DNA from: JAFDZW01 sp964404255
GTDB taxonomy: Bacteria > Bacteroidota > Ignavibacteria > Palsa-1295
Assembly: GCA_964404255.1 (NCBI GenBank)
Contig: CAYOJJ010000010.1
Span: 1-64,000 of the forward strand
Length of the DNA stretch: 64,000 nt
Reading direction: 5' to 3'
In this document: positions 25,287-33,363 of the stretch, one piece after another
Layout of the letters: each line of letters opens with the position of its first letter
Numbering within the stretch: the first letter of the stretch is position 1
Program-made: the position numbers and the translations under genes
Notes under the pieces: generated by a model
The model's input: only the letters and a program-made list of their open reading frames with translations
Told to the model about the DNA's origin: nothing
Databases searched by the model: none

Positions 25287-26617
25287 TAATTGGTTTTCTT
25301 TTTCTTTGTTGCGGGAAGTGAATCGCCGACCTTGAAGAAATCGGGGATGAGACCTTCGATAATATCGTCGAGCGATTGATAGATATTCGACCACTTATAG
25401 CGGCGCTCGATAAGCGTACGACTATTACGGGCCAGCCAACCACGCTCTTCCGTATTGGCAAGTAAGCGAAGAGCCGTCTGGATAAATTCATCGTCGGTTT
25501 CGCTGACGAAGACGTGCATACCGTTGATGATGCCATCGATACCGGAAGCACCGATAGCCGTCGTTACGATCGGACAGCCAGTGGCCATGCTTTCGAGCAG
25601 CTTGTTCTGAATACCGGCACCAACATCCTGTGGGTGGAGGAAGAGCTTTGCTTTATGGTAGAACGGGCGCATATCTTTTACGCCTTCGAAGAGCTCGGCG
25701 CCTTCGGTTTTTTCTACCAGCTTACGGACCGATTTCGGAGCGGCATTACCAACGATCCATAACTTCATATTCGGATAGACCTCTTTGATCGCCGGATAAA
25801 TATGCTTGATGATCCGGTGCGCCATCCTCGTATTATGGAAAATTCTTAAATGCCCGGTAAAGAGTAAGGCATCTTCGCGTTCGCTGCCATCGCGGTAATC
25901 GAAGTATTCGGTATCGACACCATTGGTCAGGATCGCTGTACGCAACGAAGGATCGACCGCCTTTACGCGCTCTTCATCGGGACGGGCCACAAACGATGTG
26001 ACCGAAAACTTTTTCATGGTCTCCGGCTCGTAGCGAAGGAGCTTCGCGGCATCGAGACGGCGGACAATATATTCCGGAGTCAGCTCGAACGACTTCGAAG
26101 CACGTTCGTCGGCAAGGATACGCGAATCTTCGGCGATCAGCATCTTCGTCCCCTTGTACTCGCTGACATAACAGGCGGTACGGGTAAAGAAGCTGAAGAC
26201 CATATCGTAGTTCGTGCGCTCAAGGGCAGCATCGACTGCCTGCTGCATTTCCGGTACTTTATACCAGGCCATTTCGATCGGCAGGCGGGTAAATAAACTT
26301 CCGGCAATACGCATCGAAGCCTTCATCGGGCTGAATGGTATTACCGTTACCGAATGTACCATCGAACGAATATGATCGAGGTATTCTCCGAAGCCGGTAT
26401 TCCACTCATTGAGAGCGATAAGATCGACATCGGCGAACGAACTCAGATGTTCGAGCAGATGGTAGCTTTTGATACGATCTCCGCCGATCAGCGGATAGGG
26501 AAATCGGTAGCAAAGAAAGAGTACTTTCCTGCGGCCGGGATTAGATTGGGATGGCTTGACGCTTCCAGTGGCAGGGCCCATGGTTTCCTGATAATATTCT
26601 CTTGTCATTTTATTCAT
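25286..26617 (-). CDS. GT4-family glycosyltransferase
   Basis: 443 residues with two Rossmann-like halves. The N-terminal domain has VLFLCYRFPYPLIGGDRIKS (acceptor side). The C-terminal domain has LLFTGHLRIFHNTRMA, the MKLWIVGNAAPK strand, KLFLHPQDVGAGIQNKLLE and MATGCPIVTTAIGASGI. The ExxxxxxxE-type donor site appears as GIQNKLLESMATG. It resembles glycosyltransferases of exopolysaccharide clusters. The first 28 residues are polar and may be an over-extended N-terminus: ATGs at residues 1, 4 and 13 are all possible. It is the first gene of a four-gene polysaccharide run, with stop/start overlaps at its end. Confidence 0.92.
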   Translation of the reverse strand: MNKMTREYYQETMGPATGSVKPSQSNPGRRKVLFLCYRFPYPLIGGDRIKSYHLLEHLSSFADVDLIALNEWNTGFGEYLDHIRSMVHSVTVIPFSPMKASMRIAGSLFTRLPIEMAWYKVPEMQQAVDAALERTNYDMVFSFFTRTACYVSEYKGTKMLIAEDSRILADERASKSFELTPEYIVRRLDAAKLLRYEPETMKKFSVTSFVARPDEERVKAVDPSLRTAILTNGVDTEYFDYRDGSEREDALLFTGHLRIFHNTRMAHRIIKHIYPAIKEVYPNMKLWIVGNAAPKSVRKLVEKTEGAELFEGVKDMRPFYHKAKLFLHPQDVGAGIQNKLLESMATGCPIVTTAIGASGIDGIINGMHVFVSETDDEFIQTALRLLANTEERGWLARNSRTLIERRYKWSNIYQSLDDIIEGLIPDFFKVGDSLPATKKKKTN

Positions 26618-26772
26618 CGTGCCTTCGTCTTTCTCTCAATTATACCGCCGGATCCGATTTTGGTCGGGTCACGATTTTTTGACTTCTCGGCTGATGCACA
26701 TTAAGAAAATAGTATCAAGAAAATAGGTATTTTGAAGCGTTTGTTTTGGTAACTGGAATAAAACGATTGTTT

Positions 26773-26813
26773 TAGCCTGTTTGTGCCCGTAAAAATACAC
26801 CACAAACAGGCTA
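26773..26813. repeat. 13-bp perfect inverted repeat, 15-nt loop
   Basis: TAGCCTGTTTGTG at 26773-26785 pairs exactly with CACAAACAGGCTA at 26801-26813. It lies between the 3' end of trxB and the 5' end of the polysaccharide operon. It could be the trxB terminator on the minus strand, although no T-run follows, or an operator for the polysaccharide operon. Confidence 0.6.
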
Positions 26814-26826
26814 CTAATATACAACC

Positions 26827-26848
26827 TTTTTATAGAATCCTATAAAAA
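26827..26848. repeat. 9-bp AT-rich inverted repeat after trxB
   Basis: TTTTTATAG (26827-26835) and CTATAAAAA (26840-26848) form a short hairpin 13 bp past the trxB stop codon. On the minus strand it could act as a weak terminator with the larger repeat 14 bp further on. Confidence 0.45.
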
Positions 26849-26860
26849 TGGGATATTTTT

Positions 26861-27802
26861 TTACCCCAACGGATTTGCGTGCAGGAACCGCTCTGCATCG
26901 ATCGCGGCTGTACAGCCCGATCCGGCTGCTGTTACGGCCTGCCGATAAACGTGGTCCTGGCAATCGCCACAGGCAAAGACGCCCTCGATATTCGTATAGC
27001 TGCTACGGCCTTTGGTAATAAGATAGCCGGTCTCATCCATATCCAATACGCCCTTAAATAAAGACGTATTCGGCTCATGACCGATAGCGACGAAAAGGCC
27101 ATTAGTGGCTACCTCGGTGATCTCCCCGGTTACGGTGTTCCTGATCTTCGCGCCGGTAACAGTTTTGCGGCCAAGATCATCGGTCACACCAAGGACATCG
27201 ACGACTTCGGCATTAAGCATCCACTTAATCTTCGGATTCTCTTTTGCACGATCCATCATAATCTGCGAAGCCCGGAATTCTTCGCGGCGGTGCACGAGTG
27301 TTACACTTGAGCAGAATCTGGTAAGATAGGTAGCTTCTTCCATGGCAGTATCTCCCCCACCGACAACCAGCACATCCTGATTGCGGAAGAAAAAGCCATC
27401 GCAGGTAGCACAGGCACTGACGCCGAAGCCCATATAGGTCTTTTCGGAATCGAGGCCAAGCAGCTTTGCCCGCGCACCGGTTGCAATGATCACGGTTTCT
27501 GCTTCATCGCATTTATCGCCGCGCCAGACTTTGAACGGACGCTGGGAAAGATCTACTTTCGTGACGGTATCAAAATGGCACTCGGCACCAAAGCGCTGTG
27601 CTTGCTTGCGGAAAATATTCATCATCTCCGGACCTTGGATACCATGCTCGAAGCCGGGATAGTTTTCTACCTCGGTTGTGATCGTGAGCTGACCGCCGGG
27701 CTGATCGCCTTCAAAGACCACCGGTTTTAGATTCGCACGTGCGCTATAGAGTGCGGCCGTTAAGCCGGCCGGCCCGGATCCGATAATGATGACTTTTTCC
27801 AT
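26861..27802 (-). CDS. trxB: Thioredoxin-disulfide reductase
   Basis: 313 residues, the usual length. The FAD-binding GSGPAGLTAALYSARA motif is at residue 8, the redox pair is C131-A-T-C134 in VSACATCDGFFFR, and the NADPH motif GGGDTAMEEATYL lies near 153. The C-terminal FAD segment is GVFACGDCQDHVYRQAVTAA. The enzyme uses NADPH to reduce thioredoxin in the cytoplasm. It is 4 bp downstream of queG on the same strand, so the two are likely one message. Hairpins at 26773-26848 follow the stop. Confidence 0.97.
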   Translation of the reverse strand: MEKVIIIGSGPAGLTAALYSARANLKPVVFEGDQPGGQLTITTEVENYPGFEHGIQGPEMMNIFRKQAQRFGAECHFDTVTKVDLSQRPFKVWRGDKCDEAETVIIATGARAKLLGLDSEKTYMGFGVSACATCDGFFFRNQDVLVVGGGDTAMEEATYLTRFCSSVTLVHRREEFRASQIMMDRAKENPKIKWMLNAEVVDVLGVTDDLGRKTVTGAKIRNTVTGEITEVATNGLFVAIGHEPNTSLFKGVLDMDETGYLITKGRSSYTNIEGVFACGDCQDHVYRQAVTAAGSGCTAAIDAERFLHANPLG

Positions 27803-27806
27803 CGCA

Positions 27807-28754
27807 TTATTTTTGTTTTGAAGGTTCGCCGAGCAGCGCTCGTACGGTACGTTGCAGCCCCGCTACTTTAGTACGCTTTACTGCAGATTTTTTAAAACGT
27901 TTTGAAAACGACTCTTGCTCCATCGTTCGGATATCTTCGAGCGATAATTCAAGATTTTCCGTCCTCGGGGCGAAGGCGCTAATAGGTGTTTCTTTGGAGA
28001 AACGGTTCCAGGGACACACATCCTGACAAATATCGCAGCCATAGACCCACCCGTCGAGCTTCAATGCTTCAGCTTCGGGAATAGAATGTTCTGGCTTTAG
28101 CTCGATGGTCAGGTAGGAGATGCACTTTGTGGCATCGAGTTGGTACGGTGCAACGATAGCATCGGTCGGGCAGGCATCGATACAGCGAGAGCAGGTGCCG
28201 CACATATCCGATGCTGGAGCATCATACTCCAATTCGATAGAAAGAATGATCTCAGCAAGAAAGACCCATGAGCCATGAGTGCGGGTAATGACATTGGTAT
28301 GTTTGCCGATCCAGCCAATACCGGCGCGCTCGGCAATAGCCTTTTCAAGTAATGGACCGGTATCGACATAATACCGGCCTTCTGCTTCTGGTTCGATCTC
28401 TTTTATTTTCAGAAGCAACTGTTCAAGCTTATTGGTGATCACTTCATGATAATCATCGCCCCAGGCATAACGGGAAATTTTAAAGGAGCCACTCGGCGGT
28501 GTGGCAGTAGGGGTATAATAATTGAGGGCAAGCGAGAGAATACTTTTTGCCGAAGGCAGAATGGCACGGGCATCGCGGCGTTTATCGGCTCCGCGTTCGA
28601 GGTACTTCATTAGCCCATGCGCCCCACGGCCGACCCAAGCCTCGAATCGATCGGCGGCTTCATCGAACGGTTCGGCGCTTGTCACCCCGATACTGGTAAA
28701 CCCCAGTTCGGCCGCCGCCGCTTTAATTGCCGATGTACGCGCAGTGATAGCCAC
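27807..28754 (-). CDS. queG: Epoxyqueuosine reductase
   Basis: 315 residues, short but complete for QueG, which reduces epoxyqueuosine to queuosine in tRNA using cobalamin and iron-sulfur clusters. Two 4Fe-4S motifs are clear: CGTCSRCIDACPTDAIV near residue 183 and CDICQDVCPWNRFS near 235. The YYVDTGPLLEKAIAERAG segment near 127 and GIGWIGKHTNVI are family hallmarks. The C-terminal HEAT-like extension of longer homologues is absent, as in many Bacteroidota. It is cytoplasmic and co-oriented with trxB, 4 bp apart. Confidence 0.95.
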   Translation of the reverse strand: MAITARTSAIKAAAAELGFTSIGVTSAEPFDEAADRFEAWVGRGAHGLMKYLERGADKRRDARAILPSAKSILSLALNYYTPTATPPSGSFKISRYAWGDDYHEVITNKLEQLLLKIKEIEPEAEGRYYVDTGPLLEKAIAERAGIGWIGKHTNVITRTHGSWVFLAEIILSIELEYDAPASDMCGTCSRCIDACPTDAIVAPYQLDATKCISYLTIELKPEHSIPEAEALKLDGWVYGCDICQDVCPWNRFSKETPISAFAPRTENLELSLEDIRTMEQESFSKRFKKSAVKRTKVAGLQRTVRALLGEPSKQK

Positions 28755-28795
28755 AAGTATTCACTGCAACTGCCGTCACTCTTAATATATTCCTA

Positions 28796-29857
28796 CTAGT
28801 GTAAATTACGAAGACGGCTCATTGCCGCAATAACATAAGCATCGGCATCGGGTGGCACTTCATGAGGCATAGCATTGCGTTTCTCTAATTGGAACAATAT
28901 TCCTGCTAAACTGCATCGATTTTGGAGTTTTACCATAGACTCTAAAAACGTAGCATTATCCAGTGTGCCTGAGAGCGCAATAATAGGCAAGCGATGCTTT
29001 GCCGCTGCCGTTAGTAATGAATCGGCAATCGGTTCGCTCGTAAATCCGGAAAAAAGAATAATACCTTTGATTTGCCCGGGATGGCGAAGCCCATAACCAA
29101 TTGCGGTAGCAGCCCCTTGAGAATAACCCACGAGATAAATATTCGAGAGGGGATGATTCGCCAAAGTAGCAGCGCTATCGATCGCTTTAAGAATAATCGA
29201 ATCGGAAGCCTCAGTACTTGCCGGCCACGAATAAGTAACATTCGAATACCGGATCGGCCCTGCCGGAAACACCATCATACAGCCGAGAAAATCGGGGAGT
29301 CCTAAAAAGTGATCGGCAAATTCTTCATAACAACCATTGCCTCCGTGCAAGCCGACGATCAGATCGTTCGAGCGCTGATCCTGGGGTTGAAATATCGTCA
29401 TTGGATATTGAGGCCATCGTTTTCTTTTTTCTGCCTGCAAAATGGTCCATTCGTCAATCACCGAATCGAACCACTGCTTTCCGAGTCGCTCGACAAGCAG
29501 ACTATCGTAGCGAATTATACCATCATTGCGATAGCCGGAATCCAGGGCCAATAAAATATCGGCTTTGGCTTCTTCTATTTTACCGAGACGGATTTCGGAT
29601 CTTGCCCTGGTAAAATAGGCAATACCGTGATACCAGCGATTCGACAAGTCCGGCATTTCCGAACTTAAGCGCAATACGGTATCGACGGTCTCGCAAACGG
29701 CACCGTAATTCTGCAGAAATTCCTGACAACTTAAGTCGTGCCAGGAGCTAAAAAGCCGATTCGCAGTAGCCCGGTCAACGGTAGTAGCCTGTTGGGTACA
29801 ACCGCTGATGATGAAACAATAATATAAAAGAACGAGAGCAACACTATATCTTTTCAT
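28796..29857 (-). CDS. Lipoprotein with alpha/beta hydrolase domain
   Basis: 353 residues. The signal peptide ends in a good lipobox (IISGC, cysteine near residue 20), so the protein is envelope-anchored. Residues about 30-140 are TPR-like helices, and from about 160 an alpha/beta hydrolase of the dienelactone-hydrolase/esterase type follows. The oxyanion segment is LIVGLHGGNGCYEEF, the nucleophile elbow is GYSQGAATA (serine near 252), and the acid and histidine are probably in LSGTLD and PHEVPPD near the C-terminus. Substrate unknown. Its stop codon is 41 bp from the queG start, so it may lead that operon. Confidence 0.87.
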   Translation of the reverse strand: MKRYSVALVLLYYCFIISGCTQQATTVDRATANRLFSSWHDLSCQEFLQNYGAVCETVDTVLRLSSEMPDLSNRWYHGIAYFTRARSEIRLGKIEEAKADILLALDSGYRNDGIIRYDSLLVERLGKQWFDSVIDEWTILQAEKRKRWPQYPMTIFQPQDQRSNDLIVGLHGGNGCYEEFADHFLGLPDFLGCMMVFPAGPIRYSNVTYSWPASTEASDSIILKAIDSAATLANHPLSNIYLVGYSQGAATAIGYGLRHPGQIKGIILFSGFTSEPIADSLLTAAAKHRLPIIALSGTLDNATFLESMVKLQNRCSLAGILFQLEKRNAMPHEVPPDADAYVIAAMSRLRNLH

Positions 29858-29986
29858 TAATCACACAAAGCAGCACAGAGTGTATTTTTATTACGTCGGG
29901 AGATTTTTCAAATTATAAAAACATAAATAACCCTCAGAAGTTACAATGGAAAAAATAATTATGGAATAACGTAGATCATTGGTACA

Positions 29987-30835
29987 TTAAAGTTGCATCG
30001 GTACCGCTTTAAATCCTTTTTCGGTACGTTCAACGGTCACAATCGCATCATGGGGATCGTGTTCGAGAAAAAGCATCCAGCCTTCATCTGAAGCTTTGGG
30101 GATGTAGGTTTTCTTCTCTTGGAGCGTCGTAAGCGGGAAATTATCATATCCCATGATATAAGGGAAATTGATGTGACCTTTAGTCGGCACCAGATCGGCA
30201 CAAAAAAGCAGATGCTTGGTCCCATCGGTAATGAGCGGGAGCTGCTGGGCCTTGGTGTGGCCATTAAAGATATGCAGATGAATACCAGGCAGCCATTCTC
30301 CCGGGCCATCGATCATCTCCATCATGCCTTCGGCGGCAAGCGGCTCATAGTCATGCTTCATAAACGAGGCCCGGTCTTTTTCGGTAGCGTTGCGTGCCCA
30401 TTCAAGGCCGGCTTTTTGGGTATGATATTTTGCATTCGGAAAGGTTGGTATAAGTGAACCGTTTTCCAGACGGGTAACCGCTCCCCCGCAATGATCGAAA
30501 TGTAAATGCGTTTGCAGAACATCAGTAATATCCTGAGGCTGTAACCCCGCGGCCGAAAGCGATGAAAGCAGCGTCCCCTTGGAATTATCTAATTTATAGA
30601 TCGAGCGCAATTTATCGTCATACTTATCACCCATGCCGGTATCGACGAGTATATTCTTTCCGTTTCCCTGAATAAGCAGCGAGCGCATGGCCATGGGAAT
30701 GCGGTTAAGATCGTCGGGCGGGTTTGTCTTACTCCAGAGGGTTTTCGGAACAACACCGAACATCGCGCCGCCATCGAGCGCGAAGTGGCCGGTTTCCAAC
30801 GGAGTAAGGGTATAGGGGCCGATCGTAAGTTTCAT
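29987..30835 (-). CDS. MBL-fold metallo-hydrolase (lactonase-like)
   Basis: 282 residues. The metallo-beta-lactamase motif THLHFDHCGG gives H110, H112, D114 and H115. Further ligands are expected in IFNGHTKAQQL (H near 194), LLFCADLVPTKG (D near 213) and LEHDPHDA (H near 260). The order and length fit the quorum-quenching-lactonase/parathion-hydrolase-like subgroup of MBL proteins. No signal peptide is present. It stands alone, with gaps on both sides, and the substrate cannot be told. Confidence 0.9.
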   Translation of the reverse strand: MKLTIGPYTLTPLETGHFALDGGAMFGVVPKTLWSKTNPPDDLNRIPMAMRSLLIQGNGKNILVDTGMGDKYDDKLRSIYKLDNSKGTLLSSLSAAGLQPQDITDVLQTHLHFDHCGGAVTRLENGSLIPTFPNAKYHTQKAGLEWARNATEKDRASFMKHDYEPLAAEGMMEMIDGPGEWLPGIHLHIFNGHTKAQQLPLITDGTKHLLFCADLVPTKGHINFPYIMGYDNFPLTTLQEKKTYIPKASDEGWMLFLEHDPHDAIVTVERTEKGFKAVPMQL

Positions 30836-30976
30836 TGCCTTCTATAAATAGAATATTTCGGCCTGTTAACAGTAAGGAGAGTAACTTTATTTCAGCGTAT
30901 TATCCCATAATATCCGGATAATATAGAATTCATTTAGCGGAAATAGTTGCGCTACCGCTTAGTAATTCCAGCCGAA

Positions 30977-30984
30977 TAATTTTG
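30977..30984 (+). promoter_or_regulatory. Bacteroidota-type -7 box for the phosphoesterase gene
   Basis: TAATTTTG, matching TAnnTTTG, lies 26 bp upstream of the ATG at 31011. This is the same spacing as other boxes in the window. Confidence 0.55.
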
Positions 30985-31010
30985 CATTTTTTTATTACTT
31001 ATATTCAACT

Positions 31011-32390
31011 ATGTTTATGGCTTCTTTTGCTTCAACTCGTGCCACCTTTGCGGCTATGGGGTTGATGGGTGCTCTTTCGCTTGGCCTGACAAGCTGCTCG
31101 AAAGATGCAACCACTTCTTCCAATCCGACCGGCATCAACAAGATCAATCACGTCGTGGTGATCTATATGGAAAATCACAGCTTCGACAATCTCTACGGAG
31201 AATACCCGGGCGTCGAAGGACTTTCCAATGCAACCAACGCCCAAAAAACCCAGATCGATACGGCGACAGGACTGCCGTTCGCTACGCTGCCCCCTCCGAC
31301 TTCCGATCCGAATCACCTCTTTACGACCCCGTTACCGAATAAGCCGTTTGCGATCGATGACTATGCTGTCGAAAATGTAAAGACTCCGGATCTTGTTCAT
31401 AAATATTATCAGGAGCAGACCCAGATCGATGGCGGGCAAATGGATAAGTTTGCTGCGATCAGCGATGCCAAAGGCTTATCGATGGGCTTTTACCATACTG
31501 CCCAACTGCCGATGTATTCGCTCGTGAGCCAATACACTCTTTGCGATCACTTTTTTCATAGCGCCTTCGGTGGTTCATTCTTAAACCACATTTATTTTAT
31601 TTCTGCTGCTGTGCCAGTATTCCCGGGCGCTCCGGCTTCGATCACCGCTCAGCTCGATGGCACCGGTAAGCTTATCAAAGACGGACAGGTAACACCCGAT
31701 GGCTATGTAGTAAATACTTCTCAATCCGTTAACGCACCTCATCGTGCCTCGGCTGCCGCAAACCTCGTCCCGAATCAAACGATGCCGACTATCGGCGACC
31801 GCCTTTCCGAAAAGAATATTTCCTGGGCCTGGTATTCGGGTGGTTGGAATGATATGCTTGCCGGCCATGGCGATACCAGTCTTTTCCAATTCCATCATCA
31901 GCCATTTGTGTATTTCCAGAACTATGCCGATGGTACCCAGGCAAAGAAAGATCACTTGAAAGACGAGACCGATTTTATGGCCGCTCTTTCAAGCAATACC
32001 GTTCCTTCCGTATCCTTCGTCAAGTTCTTCGGAGCTAATAACGAGCACCCCGGGTATGCCGCTCTCGCTCAAGGCGAGCAGCACCTGGTCGATGTTATCA
32101 ATGCGATCAAATCAAGCAAGATTTGGGACGACTGTGCTATCATTATTACGTATGATGAAAATGGCGGCTTCTGGGATCATGTTGCACCGCCGGTTGGCGA
32201 TAAATGGGGACCGGGCAGCCGTGTACCGGGTATTATCATTTCGCCGTTCGCTAAAAAAGGCTTCATCGATCATACCAATTACGAGACGCTTTCCATTCTT
32301 TCTTTCATCGAAAAGCGTTGGGGCTTAACACCGCTCACACCGAGCAAGGATGGCGCCGCCGATCCGTTCTCGAACGCATTCTCATTCTAA
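31011..32390 (+). CDS. Phospholipase C / acid phosphatase-type phosphoesterase lipoprotein
   Basis: 459 residues of the PF04185 phosphoesterase family. An N-terminal signal ends in the lipobox LTSC (cysteine near residue 29). The diagnostic start of the catalytic domain is VVVIYMENHSFDNLYGEYPG, whose Glu-Asn pair binds metal. The second cluster, ITYDENGGFWDHVAPPVGD, and PSVSFVKFFGANNEHPG supply the rest of the alkaline-phosphatase-like site. Such enzymes hydrolyse phosphomonoesters or phospholipid head groups outside the cell. It is monocistronic, with its own promoter box and a hairpin after the stop (32412-32447). Confidence 0.93.
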   Translation: MFMASFASTRATFAAMGLMGALSLGLTSCSKDATTSSNPTGINKINHVVVIYMENHSFDNLYGEYPGVEGLSNATNAQKTQIDTATGLPFATLPPPTSDPNHLFTTPLPNKPFAIDDYAVENVKTPDLVHKYYQEQTQIDGGQMDKFAAISDAKGLSMGFYHTAQLPMYSLVSQYTLCDHFFHSAFGGSFLNHIYFISAAVPVFPGAPASITAQLDGTGKLIKDGQVTPDGYVVNTSQSVNAPHRASAAANLVPNQTMPTIGDRLSEKNISWAWYSGGWNDMLAGHGDTSLFQFHHQPFVYFQNYADGTQAKKDHLKDETDFMAALSSNTVPSVSFVKFFGANNEHPGYAALAQGEQHLVDVINAIKSSKIWDDCAIIITYDENGGFWDHVAPPVGDKWGPGSRVPGIIISPFAKKGFIDHTNYETLSILSFIEKRWGLTPLTPSKDGAADPFSNAFSF

Positions 32391-32411
32391 CGCTATTTGT
32401 ACGAACTATCG

Positions 32412-32447
32412 TGGCGGTCCCGGATGTCACCGCAAACCGGACCGCCA
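32412..32447 (+). terminator. GC-rich hairpin after the phosphoesterase gene
   Basis: TGGCGGTCC...CGG (32412-32423) pairs with CCGGACCGCCA (32437-32447), making an 11-bp stem with one bulged C. There is no clear T-run, so termination may be imperfect or Rho-assisted. Confidence 0.55.
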
Positions 32448-32514
32448 TGATCTTACAAAGCCTTATATAATAATTATCCTATACCTTAGCAACAATCTCT
32501 TAATATTGAGGGGG

Positions 32515-32522
32515 TAACTTTG
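32515..32522 (+). promoter_or_regulatory. Bacteroidota-type -7 box before hairpin-rich unit
   Basis: TAACTTTG matches TAnnTTTG. It sits between CTTAGCAA (32486-32493) and its inverse TTGCTAAG (32521-32528), so the putative promoter lies within an inverted repeat. Confidence 0.4.
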
Positions 32523-32528
32523 CTAAGA

Positions 32529-32624
32529 GTGTACCGTAAAAGTTTGTAAGTGTGAATAGCTTCTCCAACGTGGGAGAAGAGCCCAATAGGGTCCAGTGCC
32601 GGCGAAAGTCGGCATTGTCGTTTT
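32529..32624 (+). ncRNA. Candidate small RNA with three hairpins and a terminator
   Basis: Downstream of a TAACTTTG box lie a 7-bp hairpin (CTTCTCC at 32560-32566 with GGAGAAG at 32573-32579), a short GCCC/GGGT hairpin and a 9-bp stem closed by a GAAA tetraloop (32595-32603 with 32608-32616), then TCGTTTT. No reading frame is present. The unit fills the gap between two convergent genes. It could instead be just a terminator for the minus-strand gene. The exact 5' end is estimated. Confidence 0.35.
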
Positions 32625-32631
32625 AAAGGGG

Positions 32632-33363
32632 TTAAAATCGCCAGGCAAAATTGGCGACCGGAGCAAGCATCGGCAGAGAAAAATACATAAAGCCGAAATC
32701 GGAGCTGAAGCGCTCCCCTTCTATTCGAACCGCTCCGAGCAAGGCTAATTTACTTGGTGTGGAAAGATCGTGATTCCAGGCCTCGGCAATAAAACGGGTG
32801 TTCGGAATTCCTTTGATCGGTATATCGAAGCCGATACCGGCCCCGAGTGAACTACCGTAAGAAAATGAAAAATTTCCATACGGAATGACATTGACGACCG
32901 GGTAATCTTCGCCGCTGGCTTTATAAAAGATCATTGCCGTGTATCGCATCTCATTTTGCATTTCGGCAGTTGCTTCGAGAAAGGCATGAAGGTAAAGATG
33001 CTCGCTCGTCATACGAAGCAGATTTCCACCAACGGCAAACGACACACCATTCTCATCGGCAAGCGTCGCTTTAGCCTGCAAATATGCGAACTGCGATCTG
33101 GTAGAAACCGTCGGCATCAACGTGATACCGCCGGAGATACTCAAGAAATCTCCGAAGCCATAACCGGCCTGTAAAAACGCTAACTCCCAGAAACCAACAT
33201 AGCCGCCGCTGATCGGTTTAGCCGTTGGCATAATGAAATGCCGGTATTCATCCGGTGGTGCTTTGAGCGTCGTATCCTGTTGCTGGGCAGCCGCTTTGCC
33301 GAAACTCAGGGCAGCAATAACAATACTACTTACTACGCAGATGAGAGTGCTGATCCGGTTCAT
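32632..33363 (-). CDS. Outer-membrane beta-barrel-like protein of unknown function
   Basis: 243 residues from the ATG at 33363, chosen because it forms an ATGA overlap with the stop of the upstream VWA gene; an upstream in-frame start would overlap it further. A signal peptide (ISTLICVVSSIVIAALSFG, cut near AAAQ) is followed by alternating amphipathic strands, for example FLSISGGITLMPTVS and FSFSYGSSLGAGIGFDIP. The protein ends with a terminal phenylalanine (NFAWRF), as expected for an outer-membrane barrel handled by BamA. No named family is recognised. It is the third gene of the trmH-like/VWA/barrel run. Confidence 0.78.
   Translation of the reverse strand: MNRISTLICVVSSIVIAALSFGKAAAQQQDTTLKAPPDEYRHFIMPTAKPISGGYVGFWELAFLQAGYGFGDFLSISGGITLMPTVSTRSQFAYLQAKATLADENGVSFAVGGNLLRMTSEHLYLHAFLEATAEMQNEMRYTAMIFYKASGEDYPVVNVIPYGNFSFSYGSSLGAGIGFDIPIKGIPNTRFIAEAWNHDLSTPSKLALLGAVRIEGERFSSDFGFMYFSLPMLAPVANFAWRF

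Noticed and set aside
25286..25394. 36-residue N-terminal extension of the sugar transferase
   Set aside because: It overlaps the preceding glycosyltransferase gene. The ATG at 25286 makes a TAATG stop/start overlap, as at other junctions of the operon.
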